A DNA stretch of 5,529 nucleotides from Bacteroidales bacterium (GTDB taxonomy: Bacteria > Bacteroidota > Bacteroidia > Bacteroidales > Paludibacteraceae): positions 1 through 5,529 of the forward strand of contig CAAGFD010000244.1 of NCBI GenBank assembly GCA_900769035.1, written 5' to 3'. Below, in pieces: positions 1 to 5,529 of this stretch. The notes under the pieces are model-generated. The model was given only the letters and a program-made list of their open reading frames with translations. It ran no database searches and had not been told where the DNA came from. Every line of letters begins with the position of its first letter. The first letter of the stretch is position 1. The translations under genes were made by a program, and so were the position numbers.

Positions 1-293
1 AGATAAATTGCGACAGTTTATTTGTAGATTCGTCATCAGCTTCCGACATCGTATTAGAAGGTAATTGTAATTATTCTTATTTCAAAGCAACTTCTGCTTC
101 CACTATCAAAGCAAAAAAATTGAAGTGTAAAAACAGTAATATTAACTCCACCTCTGCTTCCACTATTTCCGTGAATAGCGACACATTACTTATTAATGTA
201 AAATCCGGTAGCGAAGTTAAATACAACAAAAATAATAAGATGAAGGAAATCGTATCTTCTACTTCCGGAACAGCAATTCCTTATTCAAAATAA
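1..293 (+). CDS. Head GIN domain (DUF2807) adhesin-like protein, 3' fragment
   Basis: This open frame enters from the left edge (first full codon at base 3) and ends at TAA 291-293, giving the last 96 residues of a protein whose start is outside the window. The sequence is rich in Ser, Thr, Asn and Lys and repeats a short turn motif about every 20 residues: SAS at residues 12-14, 31-33 and 51-53, each followed by alternating hydrophobic positions (DIVLEG, TIKAKK, TISVNS), then SGSEV near 68. This spacing is that of the right-handed beta-solenoid of DUF2807, the 'putative auto-transporter adhesin, head GIN domain' family common in Bacteroidota. Members are usually exported, envelope-associated proteins of about 200-300 residues, so the missing N-terminal part should carry a signal peptide or lipobox. 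Molecular function is not established for the family. A terminator-like hairpin follows, so it is not clearly co-transcribed with the porin gene. Confidence 0.8.
   Translation, partial: INCDSLFVDSSSASDIVLEGNCNYSYFKATSASTIKAKKLKCKNSNINSTSASTISVNSDTLLINVKSGSEVKYNKNNKMKEIVSSTSGTAIPYSK
93..166 (+). repeat. Two 14-base direct repeats in the GIN-domain gene
   Basis: TCTGCTTCCACTAT occurs exactly at 93-106 and 153-166, 60 bases (20 codons) apart, encoding the SASTI turn of successive solenoid coils. The nucleotide identity suggests either recent duplication of one coil or shared codon preference. Confidence 0.7.
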
Positions 294-321
294 ATCTTCT
301 CATACTATACTTTTAATTTGA

Positions 322-360
322 AAGAGAGACTGAATATCATTATTTGGTCTCTCTTCTTGT
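322..360 (+). terminator. Probable intrinsic terminator after the GIN-domain gene
   Basis: AAGAGAGAC (322-330) pairs perfectly with GTCTCTCTT (347-355), a 9-bp stem with a 16-nt loop, 29 bases after the stop codon. The following bases (CTTGTGTG) are only weakly T-rich, so termination strength is uncertain. The hairpin abuts the -33 element of the next promoter, which fits a boundary between transcription units. Confidence 0.5.
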
Positions 361-387
361 GTGTATAAATAATAAAATATAACTTTG
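357..387 (+). promoter_or_regulatory. Bacteroidota-type promoter of the porin gene
   Basis: TAACTTTG at 380-387 matches the Bacteroidota sigma-ABfr -7 consensus TAnnTTTG at every fixed position. A TTG at 357-359 lies 20 bases upstream, the normal spacing for the -33 element. Transcription would start near 393-395, leaving a leader of about 35 nt before ATG 430. The match of both elements and the position between a terminator and a gene make this a strong call from sequence alone. Confidence 0.75.
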
Positions 388-429
388 CAAATAGCAATCT
401 CAAACATTAATTACCTTATAATCAATATT

Positions 430-1731
430 ATGACAAATAAAAAATTATTTTTTCTACTATTCTTTTCGCAATTTATGCTTATGTGCAACATGTTTGCGGA
501 ATCAACAAAAAGCAATTTAGACTCATTATACAAATATGAAATATACGGATTTGTAAGAAATGATTTCACTTTTGATAGTAGAAAATCCATAGCTGCAGTA
601 GGGGAATTATTCTATTTTATCCCTTACGACGTACAAATGTCGGCAAATGGCAAAGATATTAATGCCATATACTCCACTCGTTTATTGGCTGTAACTACCA
701 GATTTGGTTTTAATTTCACATCACCGGTATATAATAACAATTTTCAAGTATCTGCAAAAATAGAAACCGACTTTTGCGGTAGTGCCAATTATATTACGCT
801 ATTCAGAATACGCCAAGCATTTGTATCATTAAAATGGCAACATCATAATATTATTGCCGGACAGACATGGCACCCTATGACAGGAGAACTAATTCCTAAT
901 ATAGTATCATTGAATACCGGAGCACCATTCAATCCTTTTTCAAGAGCCCCACAATTAAGGTACAATGCATTGATTAACAATGTAACTATTTCGGCAGCAA
1001 CTATTTATCAATTACAATATCCATCACCGGGGCCGGAAGGAAATTCCACAAATTACCAAATATTCAACGGATTACCGGAATTTTATTTCGGCATTGCATA
1101 CCATAATAAATTTATGAAAATAGGAGCCGGTGTAGAATATTTAAATATCTCTCCAAGAAAAACAGTGACAGACGAATTTGATAACATATATAAAGTAACA
1201 GACAGAGTATCATCGTTCAACTCTCAATTGTACCTTCAATTATCAGGAAAAGGTATCGATTTTAAAATCAAAAGCGTATACGGAGGCAATATGGGTCACT
1301 TGCTAATGATGTCGGGATATGGTGCTACTGCACTACTTCCGGATAAATTATCATATGAATATACCCCGATTAATCAATCATCAACATGGGCAACACTCGC
1401 ATATACATATTCATCAAAAAAACACACAATTACAACTACAGTATTAGGTGGTTACATAAAAAACACAGGAGCGACCAAAGATTTATTAGCTGATAAAGTA
1501 TACTACAGAGGAGCTACAAATTTTGATGATATTTTTAGAATTGCACCTTCTATTATGTATCAATACGACAAAAATTTAAATGTAGGATTGGAGTATGAAT
1601 ATACCGGAGTACATTACGGTGATTTAAATTCAAATTATACTGTAAGTAATCCTCACTTAGTGAGTAACAATAGGTTATACGTAATTTTAGTTTACAAATT
1701 TAATCATCTTTTTACCTCAAAAAGAAAATAA
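430..1731 (+). CDS. DcaP-like outer-membrane porin
   Basis: This 433-residue protein is a probable trimeric outer-membrane beta-barrel that admits small solutes; the substrate cannot be told from sequence. From ATG 430 it begins with a clear Sec signal peptide: TNKK, then a hydrophobic run (LFFLLFF to about residue 22), with likely cleavage after Ala23 (MFA/ES). The mature protein shows alternating aromatic/polar strands and the conserved blocks of the Bacteroidota DcaP-like porin family: YGFVRNDFTFDSR (39-51), RIRQAFVSLKW (126-136), AGQTWHPMTGE (143-153) and SLNTGAPFNPFSRAPQLRY (160-178), ending in a terminal strand (RLYVILVYKF) plus a short basic tail. An upstream in-frame TTG at 385 would add 15 residues, but it overlaps the promoter -7 box and would bury the signal peptide, so ATG 430 is preferred. 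No Shine-Dalgarno is visible. The gene has its own promoter and a hairpin at its end, so it is probably monocistronic. Cys19 is not in a lipobox. Confidence 0.82.
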   Translation: MTNKKLFFLLFFSQFMLMCNMFAESTKSNLDSLYKYEIYGFVRNDFTFDSRKSIAAVGELFYFIPYDVQMSANGKDINAIYSTRLLAVTTRFGFNFTSPVYNNNFQVSAKIETDFCGSANYITLFRIRQAFVSLKWQHHNIIAGQTWHPMTGELIPNIVSLNTGAPFNPFSRAPQLRYNALINNVTISAATIYQLQYPSPGPEGNSTNYQIFNGLPEFYFGIAYHNKFMKIGAGVEYLNISPRKTVTDEFDNIYKVTDRVSSFNSQLYLQLSGKGIDFKIKSVYGGNMGHLLMMSGYGATALLPDKLSYEYTPINQSSTWATLAYTYSSKKHTITTTVLGGYIKNTGATKDLLADKVYYRGATNFDDIFRIAPSIMYQYDKNLNVGLEYEYTGVHYGDLNSNYTVSNPHLVSNNRLYVILVYKFNHLFTSKRK

Positions 1732-1745
1732 TATTTTTTTTTTGA
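1717..1745 (+). terminator. AU-rich hairpin over the porin stop codon, possible terminator
   Basis: Bases 1717-1729 pair with 1733-1745 to give a 13-bp stem with one G-T wobble and a 3-nt loop; all but one C-G pair and the wobble are A-T. The 3' arm contains ten T in a row (1734-1743) and so doubles as the U-tract. The porin stop codon TAA (1729-1731) lies at the loop. It could act as a terminator or a 3'-end stabiliser, but its low GC content makes termination uncertain. Confidence 0.4.
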
Positions 1746-1773
1746 AATCGAAGATACTATAAAATATTTTTAT

Positions 1774-1781
1774 TAAATTTG
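1774..1781 (+). promoter_or_regulatory. -7 box of the V-type ATPase operon promoter
   Basis: TAAATTTG matches the Bacteroidota -7 consensus TAnnTTTG exactly and lies 82 bases before the subunit E start. No TTG sits at the usual 19-21 base spacing upstream; the nearest TTTG (1741-1744) is 29 bases away, so the -33 element is weak or absent. Transcription would start near 1787-1789, giving a leader of about 75 nt. Confidence 0.6.
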
Positions 1782-1793
1782 CGGCGCATTATA

Positions 1794-1818
1794 GGTGCCA
1801 AGATGTCTTGAGGCATCT
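1794..1818 (+). promoter_or_regulatory. Hairpin in the leader of the V-ATPase operon
   Basis: AGATGTC (1801-1807) pairs with GGCATCT (1812-1818), a 7-bp stem including one G-T pair closed by a TTGA tetraloop. A second, mutually exclusive pairing joins GGTGCC (1794-1799) to GGCATC (1812-1817), with one G-T pair. This is the only GC-rich stretch in an otherwise AT-rich leader. It could stabilise the mRNA 5' end or be a switchable element; it matches no riboswitch that I recognise. Confidence 0.4.
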
Positions 1819-1862
1819 ACAATCATTTTTAATAAAACTAACATATTTATATTATATAAGTT

Positions 1863-2456
1863 ATGAATGATAAACTTCAAGAATTAACCGATAAAATCTA
1901 TTTGGAAGGAGTAGAGAAAGGTAAAAATGAAGCAAAAGAAATAGTTTCTAAAGCTTCAGAAGATGCTGAAAAAATTATTGCTAAAGCAAAAGCAGATGCT
2001 GAAAAAATTTTAGCTGATGCAGAAAAACAAGCAAAAGAACTTGAAAAAAACACCAAATCTGAATTAAAACTATATACGGATCAATCTCTAAACGCACTAA
2101 AAAGTGAAATTACAAATATAATTTCTGAAAAAGTAGCTTCTATAGCAGTGAATTCCGCATTAAATGACAAGCAATTTATGCAATCCATAATTTCTGATAT
2201 CGCTTCAAAATGGATTTCAAACGGAGAAGTTGTCATCGAAGCAAAAGATGCAAAATCTTTGGAAGATTATTTTATGGCAAATGCAAAAGAATTGCTCAAT
2301 AAATGTGTTACTATCAAAGAAGTTAAAGGCTTAAAAACCGACTTTACCATTTCTCCTGTTAATAACGGATACAAAGTTGCTTTCGGAGAAAATGAATTTA
2401 TCGAATATTTCAAGGATTTCCTTCGTCCTAAATTAGTAGACATGCTATTTAATTAA
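1863..2456 (+). CDS. atpE: V-type ATP synthase/ATPase subunit E
   Basis: Subunit E (NtpE-like) is the peripheral-stalk protein that, with its partner stalk helix, holds the catalytic A3B3 head against rotation. The 197 residues match the usual family length of about 190-210. Residues 1 to about 85 form one long charged helix rich in Ala, Glu and Lys; DAEK recurs at residues 34, 45 and 52, spacings of 11 and 7 residues, as expected for a mixed hendecad/heptad coiled coil. The remainder (about 90-197) is the globular head-binding domain, with a helix (SEKVASIAVNSAL), alternating strands (VVIEA, DFTISPVNNGYKVAF) and a C-terminal helix ending LRPKLVDMLF. It is the first gene of the operon, preceded by a -7 box and a hairpin-containing leader, and the next gene starts 6 nt after its stop. 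There is no Shine-Dalgarno; the bases before ATG 1863 are almost all A and T. The low sequence conservation of this family leaves a little doubt, but the neighbours settle the call. Confidence 0.9.
   Translation: MNDKLQELTDKIYLEGVEKGKNEAKEIVSKASEDAEKIIAKAKADAEKILADAEKQAKELEKNTKSELKLYTDQSLNALKSEITNIISEKVASIAVNSALNDKQFMQSIISDIASKWISNGEVVIEAKDAKSLEDYFMANAKELLNKCVTIKEVKGLKTDFTISPVNNGYKVAFGENEFIEYFKDFLRPKLVDMLFN
1962..2030 (+). repeat. In-gene coiled-coil repeat of subunit E
   Basis: The 15-mer GATGCTGAAAAAATT occurs exactly at 1962-1976 and 1995-2009, 33 bases apart (11 codons), and a diverged copy starts at 2016, 21 bases later (7 codons). The repeat encodes DAEK units and reflects hendecad and heptad steps of the stalk helix rather than a mobile or regulatory repeat. 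Confidence 0.75.
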
Positions 2457-2462
2457 TAAACA

Positions 2463-3296
2463 ATGAATTATTATTGTTATATAGCAGGAATGCCGGATTT
2501 ACAAATTGATAATCCGAAATCTGTTCCTACATTACAAAATATTATAGACGACGTAACCCCACTGTTATCTTATTGGGATTTACGTGCGTTTACACTTTTA
2601 CGGAACAGATATGATAACGACAATTTATTGCTCTTTTTAAAAGATAAAGAAGCTGATTTGAATCCACTCGGCACTTTATCTTCGAAAGATTGGCAAGAAA
2701 TTATCGCGATTATCGACGAAAGTAATGAATTAAATCCTGCAAAGGATAAAAGAATTCTTCCTTATGTGCTTGAATTTTATACACATTATAAGAAGGAAGA
2801 ATCAACAATAGTATTCCCACAAGAATATCTTTCATCGCTCTACTATGAATATGGAATAAAATGTAACAACAGTTTTATAAGTAATTGGTTTACATTTAAT
2901 TTGAATGTCAATAATATTTTAACTGCATTAACATGCAAAAAATATAATTGGGAAATAAAATCCGCTTTAGTTGGTAACAACAACGTTGTTGACACAATTA
3001 AGACAAATCAAAACGCAAAGGATTTCAACCTCAAAACCGAAGTGGATTATATCGACAAAATAATAAACATATCCGACACTACCAATTTACTGGATAAAGA
3101 GCGTAAAATTGATTTATTGAAATGGGAATGGCTGGAAAATAATTCTTTCTACAAAGATTTCTCTGTAGAGAAAATTTTTGCTTTTTGGCTTAAAGCCGAA
3201 TTGATGCATCGATGGGATAATCTCTCTCAAGAGCACGGTTCGGAAATATTCAGATCTATGATTAATGATCTAAAAAAAGATGTTAAATTCAAATAA
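2463..3296 (+). CDS. DUF2764 protein of the V-ATPase operon, possible C/d-like subunit
   Basis: This 277-residue protein belongs, by recognition of its opening (YYCYIAGMPDLQID, residues 3-16) and its place between subunits E and A, to DUF2764, a family found in V-ATPase operons of Bacteroidota, spirochaetes and chlamydiae. It has no signal peptide or membrane segment and looks mostly helical and cytoplasmic. Three regions stand out: an N-terminal part with LLSYWDLRAFTLLRNRYDND (34-53); a middle block, NLNVNNILTALTCKKYNW (146-163), followed by a variable 'GNNNVVDTIKTN' stretch; and a C-terminal helical block with LLDKERKIDLLKWEWLE (209-225) and FSVEKIFAFWLKAELMHRW (233-251). The middle pattern (N..NI...L..KK......SALVG) resembles the helical repeats of V/A-ATPase subunit C (d), the socket joining central shaft and membrane ring. 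No subunit C or F is seen here, so a role as that adaptor is a reasonable inference, not a proven one. Spacing is 6 nt after E and 15 nt before A. Confidence 0.82.
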   Translation: MNYYCYIAGMPDLQIDNPKSVPTLQNIIDDVTPLLSYWDLRAFTLLRNRYDNDNLLLFLKDKEADLNPLGTLSSKDWQEIIAIIDESNELNPAKDKRILPYVLEFYTHYKKEESTIVFPQEYLSSLYYEYGIKCNNSFISNWFTFNLNVNNILTALTCKKYNWEIKSALVGNNNVVDTIKTNQNAKDFNLKTEVDYIDKIINISDTTNLLDKERKIDLLKWEWLENNSFYKDFSVEKIFAFWLKAELMHRWDNLSQEHGSEIFRSMINDLKKDVKFK

Positions 3297-3311
3297 TATA
3301 TTATCGATATA

Positions 3312-5063
3312 ATGGCAACAAAAGGAATTGTAAAAGGTATAATATCAAACCTTGTAACAGTAAATGCAGATGGGCCTGTATCTCAAAATGAAATATGCTA
3401 TATATCTCTTGGTGACATTAGGTTGATGGCCGAAGTGTTAAAGATAAATGGAGACAATGTATTCGTACAAGTTTTTGAAAGTACTCGTGGCTTAAAAGTA
3501 GGTGCCGAAGTAGAATTTACCGGTCATATGCTCGAAGTTACATTAGGACCGGGTATGCTATCCAAAAATTACGACGGACTTCAAAATGACTTGGATAAAC
3601 TTACCGGTGTATTTTTAAAACGTGGAGAATATAATTTTCCTCTTGATACGGAAAGACTTTGGAATTTCAAACCATTAGCAAAAGAAGGCGATACAGTTGA
3701 AGCTGCATCATGGTTAGGTGAAGTAGAAGAAAATCACCAACCACACAAAATAATGGTTCCTTTTGCAATGGAAGGTTCTTATACCGTTAAATCTATAGTA
3801 TCGGAAGGTGAATATAAAGTTTCTGACACTATTGCAGTAATTACCGACGCAGAGGGTAAAGATCATGAAATAAACATGATTCAAAAGTGGCCGGTAAAAA
3901 AACCTATATTGGTTCACACCGAAAAACCTCGTCCTTTTAGACTTTTAGAGACCGGCGTTCGTACTATTGATACAGCAAACCCTATAGTAGAAGGTGGTAC
4001 CGGATTTATACCTGGTCCTTTCGGAACCGGGAAAACTGTGCTACAACACGCAATATCCAAACAAGCAGATGCTGATATAGTAATTATGGCGGCTTGTGGA
4101 GAACGTGCAAATGAGGTTGTAGAAATCTTCGTAGAATTCCCTGAATTGGAAGACCCTCATACAGGACGTAAATTGATGGAGAGAACTATTATCATTGCAA
4201 ACACATCTAATATGCCGGTTGCATCTCGTGAAGCATCCGTTTATACAGCAATGACAATAGCGGAATATTATCGTGCTATGGGACTTAAAGTACTTTTGAT
4301 GGCAGACTCTACTTCTCGTTGGGCACAAGCACTTCGTGAGATGAGTAACAGAATGGAGGAATTACCTGGACAAGATGCTTTTCCTATGGACTTATCTGCC
4401 ATTATTGGTTCTTTCTACAGCCGTGCCGGATTCGTTTATCTTAAAAATGGTGCTACCGGTTCTATCACATTCATCGGTACCGTATCACCTGCCGGAGGTA
4501 ACTTAAAGGAGCCTGTTACAGAAGGTACTAAAAAAGCAGCACGCTGTTTCTATGCTTTAGAGCAAAACCGTGCCGACCGTAAAAGATACCCTGCAGTTAA
4601 CCCTATCGACAGTTACTCTAAATATATCGAATACCCGGAATTTGAAGAATATATTAAAACCAAAATAAAAGGTGACTGGATTGGTAAAGTAAATCAAATG
4701 AAGACTTTACTGCAACGCGGTAAAGAGGTACAAGAGCAAATAAACATCCTTGGTGATGACGGTGTACCTGTTGATTACCACGTTACATTCTGGAAATCAG
4801 AAATTATTGACTTCGTAATACTTCAACAAGATGCATTCGATAAAATCGACTCTGTATGCCCGTTAGAGCGCCAAGAGTATATGCTTAACTTGGTGATGGA
4901 TATCTGTAATAGAAACTTTAATTTTGAATCTTTCCTCGATGTAATGGACTACTTTAAACGCATTATAAACATTTGCAAACAAATGAACTATAGCGAATTC
5001 CATTCACCACAATTCGAAGAATACCTTACCAAACTCAATGAAATATTAAAAGAGCAAGAGTAA
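3312..5063 (+). CDS. atpA: V-type ATP synthase/ATPase catalytic subunit A
   Basis: Subunit A (NtpA-like) carries the nucleotide-hydrolysing or -synthesising site of the rotary V/A-type ATPase. At 583 residues it has the typical length. Visible parts in order: N-terminal beta-barrel (about 5-75); the A-specific 'bulge' insertion (about 110-195, with FKPLAKEGDTVEAASWLGEV); Walker A GPFGTGKT (235-242); GERANE (263-268), whose Glu264 corresponds to the catalytic base; Walker B strand KVLLMADSTSRWAQALRE (326-343); the SPAGGN/EPVTEGT segment (392-406); and a C-terminal helical bundle. All catalytic residues are intact. The P-loop has Thr where many A subunits have Ser or Ala, a mild change. The start ATG 3312 fits the family N-terminus (MATKGIVKGI) and lies 15 nt after DUF2764; no Shine-Dalgarno is present. 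The bulge region and lack of a membrane segment separate it from F-type alpha/beta and from flagellar or Rho relatives. Whether the pump moves H+ or Na+ depends on subunits outside the window. Confidence 0.97.
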   Translation: MATKGIVKGIISNLVTVNADGPVSQNEICYISLGDIRLMAEVLKINGDNVFVQVFESTRGLKVGAEVEFTGHMLEVTLGPGMLSKNYDGLQNDLDKLTGVFLKRGEYNFPLDTERLWNFKPLAKEGDTVEAASWLGEVEENHQPHKIMVPFAMEGSYTVKSIVSEGEYKVSDTIAVITDAEGKDHEINMIQKWPVKKPILVHTEKPRPFRLLETGVRTIDTANPIVEGGTGFIPGPFGTGKTVLQHAISKQADADIVIMAACGERANEVVEIFVEFPELEDPHTGRKLMERTIIIANTSNMPVASREASVYTAMTIAEYYRAMGLKVLLMADSTSRWAQALREMSNRMEELPGQDAFPMDLSAIIGSFYSRAGFVYLKNGATGSITFIGTVSPAGGNLKEPVTEGTKKAARCFYALEQNRADRKRYPAVNPIDSYSKYIEYPEFEEYIKTKIKGDWIGKVNQMKTLLQRGKEVQEQINILGDDGVPVDYHVTFWKSEIIDFVILQQDAFDKIDSVCPLERQEYMLNLVMDICNRNFNFESFLDVMDYFKRIINICKQMNYSEFHSPQFEEYLTKLNEILKEQE

Positions 5064-5107
5064 ATATTCGGGATTTTTTAATAACAGATAAAAACACATT
5101 AAATAAT

Positions 5108-5529
5108 ATGGCAACAAAAGCATTTCAAAAAATCTATACAAAAATCACTGCTATAACAAAAGCAACTTGTTCTCTGAAAGCAGAAGGTGTAGGTAATGAC
5201 GAATTGGCCACTATTAATGGTAGATTAGCCCAAGTTGTAAAAATTATGGGCAACGATATTACCCTTCAAGTATTTGAAGGTACCGAGGGTATTCCAACAA
5301 ATGCAGAAGTAATATTCTTAGGAAAAGCTCCTTCATTGAAAGTCAGTGAACAACTTGCAGGACGCTTTTTTAACGCATTCGGCAACCCTATTGACGGCGG
5401 TCCTGAAATTGAGGGCGAAGAAGTAGAAATAGGCGGACCTTCCGTAAACCCGGTAAGACGTAAACAACCATCTGAATTGATATCAACCGGTATTGCCGGT
5501 ATCGACTTAAATAACACATTAGATCGGAA
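5108..5529 (+). CDS. atpB: V-type ATP synthase/ATPase subunit B, 5' part
   Basis: The frame opens at ATG 5108 and is still open at the window end, giving 140 codons of a protein usually about 430-460 residues long. Subunit B is the regulatory, non-catalytic partner of A in the hexameric head and supplies the arginine finger, which would lie in the missing part. The N-terminal beta-barrel is clear: LATINGRLAQVVKIMGND (33-50), LQVFEGTEGI (53-62) and EVIFLGKAPSLKVSEQLAGR (67-86), followed by FFNAFGNPIDGGPEI (87-101) and NPVRRKQPSELISTGIAGID (114-133), all typical of B. It starts 44 nt after subunit A, a longer gap than elsewhere in the operon but without a promoter or terminator, so co-transcription is likely. 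The last two codons (Asp, Arg) probably come from sequencing adapter, because the family continues differently after NNTL; native sequence is reliable to about base 5520. Confidence 0.93.
   Translation, partial: MATKAFQKIYTKITAITKATCSLKAEGVGNDELATINGRLAQVVKIMGNDITLQVFEGTEGIPTNAEVIFLGKAPSLKVSEQLAGRFFNAFGNPIDGGPEIEGEEVEIGGPSVNPVRRKQPSELISTGIAGIDLNNTLDR
5521..5529 (+). other. Likely Illumina adapter residue at the sequence end
   Basis: The final nine bases, AGATCGGAA, are identical to the start of the standard Illumina TruSeq adapter (AGATCGGAAGAGC). They lie exactly at the end of the sequence and replace the residues expected in subunit B after NNTL. The first A may be native. An untrimmed adapter at a contig end explains this better than chance. 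Confidence 0.7.

Noticed and set aside
430..500. Porin N-terminus as a lipoprotein signal (Cys19)
   Set aside because: The residues before Cys19 (Met-Leu-Met) do not form a lipobox, and a normal Sec cleavage site (MFA/ES) follows.
3300..3313. Small hairpin over the start codon of subunit A (ATTAT-CGAT-ATAAT)
   Set aside because: A five-pair stem of only A-T pairs is too weak to matter and is expected by chance in such AT-rich sequence.
3714..3917. Minus-strand open frame of 67 codons
   Set aside because: It lies wholly inside the strongly conserved subunit A gene, is rich in Phe, Tyr and Cys as expected for an antisense shadow, and resembles no known protein.
4014..4037. Thr in the P-loop (GPFGTGKT) as a sign of altered catalysis
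   Set aside because: The position varies among Ser, Ala and Thr in P-loop proteins, and the Lys, following Thr and catalytic Glu264 are all present.
4041..4328. Minus-strand open frame of 95 codons
   Set aside because: It is antisense to the catalytic core of subunit A (GERANE and Walker B region) and has a Cys/Ser/Arg-rich composition typical of a shadow frame.
5064..5107. Possible internal promoter or terminator between subunits A and B
   Set aside because: The 44-nt gap has a short T run (TTTTTT) but no stable stem before it and no TAnnTTTG box.
5266..5517. Minus-strand open frame of 83 codons
   Set aside because: It is antisense to subunit B, whose plus-strand translation matches the family throughout; Pro/Ser-rich composition suggests a shadow.

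Overview
This AT-rich window looks like Bacteroidota (probably Bacteroidales). Three things point there: promoter -7 boxes of the form TAnnTTTG, no Shine-Dalgarno sequence in front of any gene, and gene families typical of the phylum (head-GIN adhesin-like protein, DcaP-like porin, V-type ATPase operon containing a DUF2764 gene). All genes are on the + strand and no RNA gene, insertion sequence or CRISPR array was seen.

Layout. (1) Bases 1-293 hold the 3' end of a gene for a DUF2807 (head GIN domain) surface protein, followed by a hairpin with a 9-bp stem that probably ends its transcript. (2) A well-formed Bacteroidota promoter at 357-387 drives a DcaP-like outer-membrane beta-barrel porin, whose start is best placed at ATG 430; the TTG at 385 lies inside the promoter. 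(3) An AU-rich hairpin covers the porin stop codon. It is followed by a second TAnnTTTG box and a leader of about 75 nt with a hairpin. (4) A V-type ATPase operon begins at 1863: subunit E (peripheral stalk), a DUF2764 protein, catalytic subunit A, and the first 140 codons of subunit B, which runs off the window. Gaps within the operon are 6, 15 and 44 nt, consistent with one transcript.

How the genes work together. Subunits A and B form the catalytic ring of the rotary ATPase, and E links that ring to the membrane stator. Subunits C (d) and F, which other bacterial V-ATPases encode near E and A, are not present here. The DUF2764 gene sits in that place and is the best candidate for an unrecognised or diverged central-stalk/adaptor subunit. 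Subunits D, I and K would be expected downstream. The porin and the GIN protein look like separate transcription units of the cell envelope.

One caution: the last nine bases, AGATCGGAA, equal the start of the common Illumina adapter. They interrupt the expected subunit B sequence, so the window end is probably a contig end carrying adapter residue.
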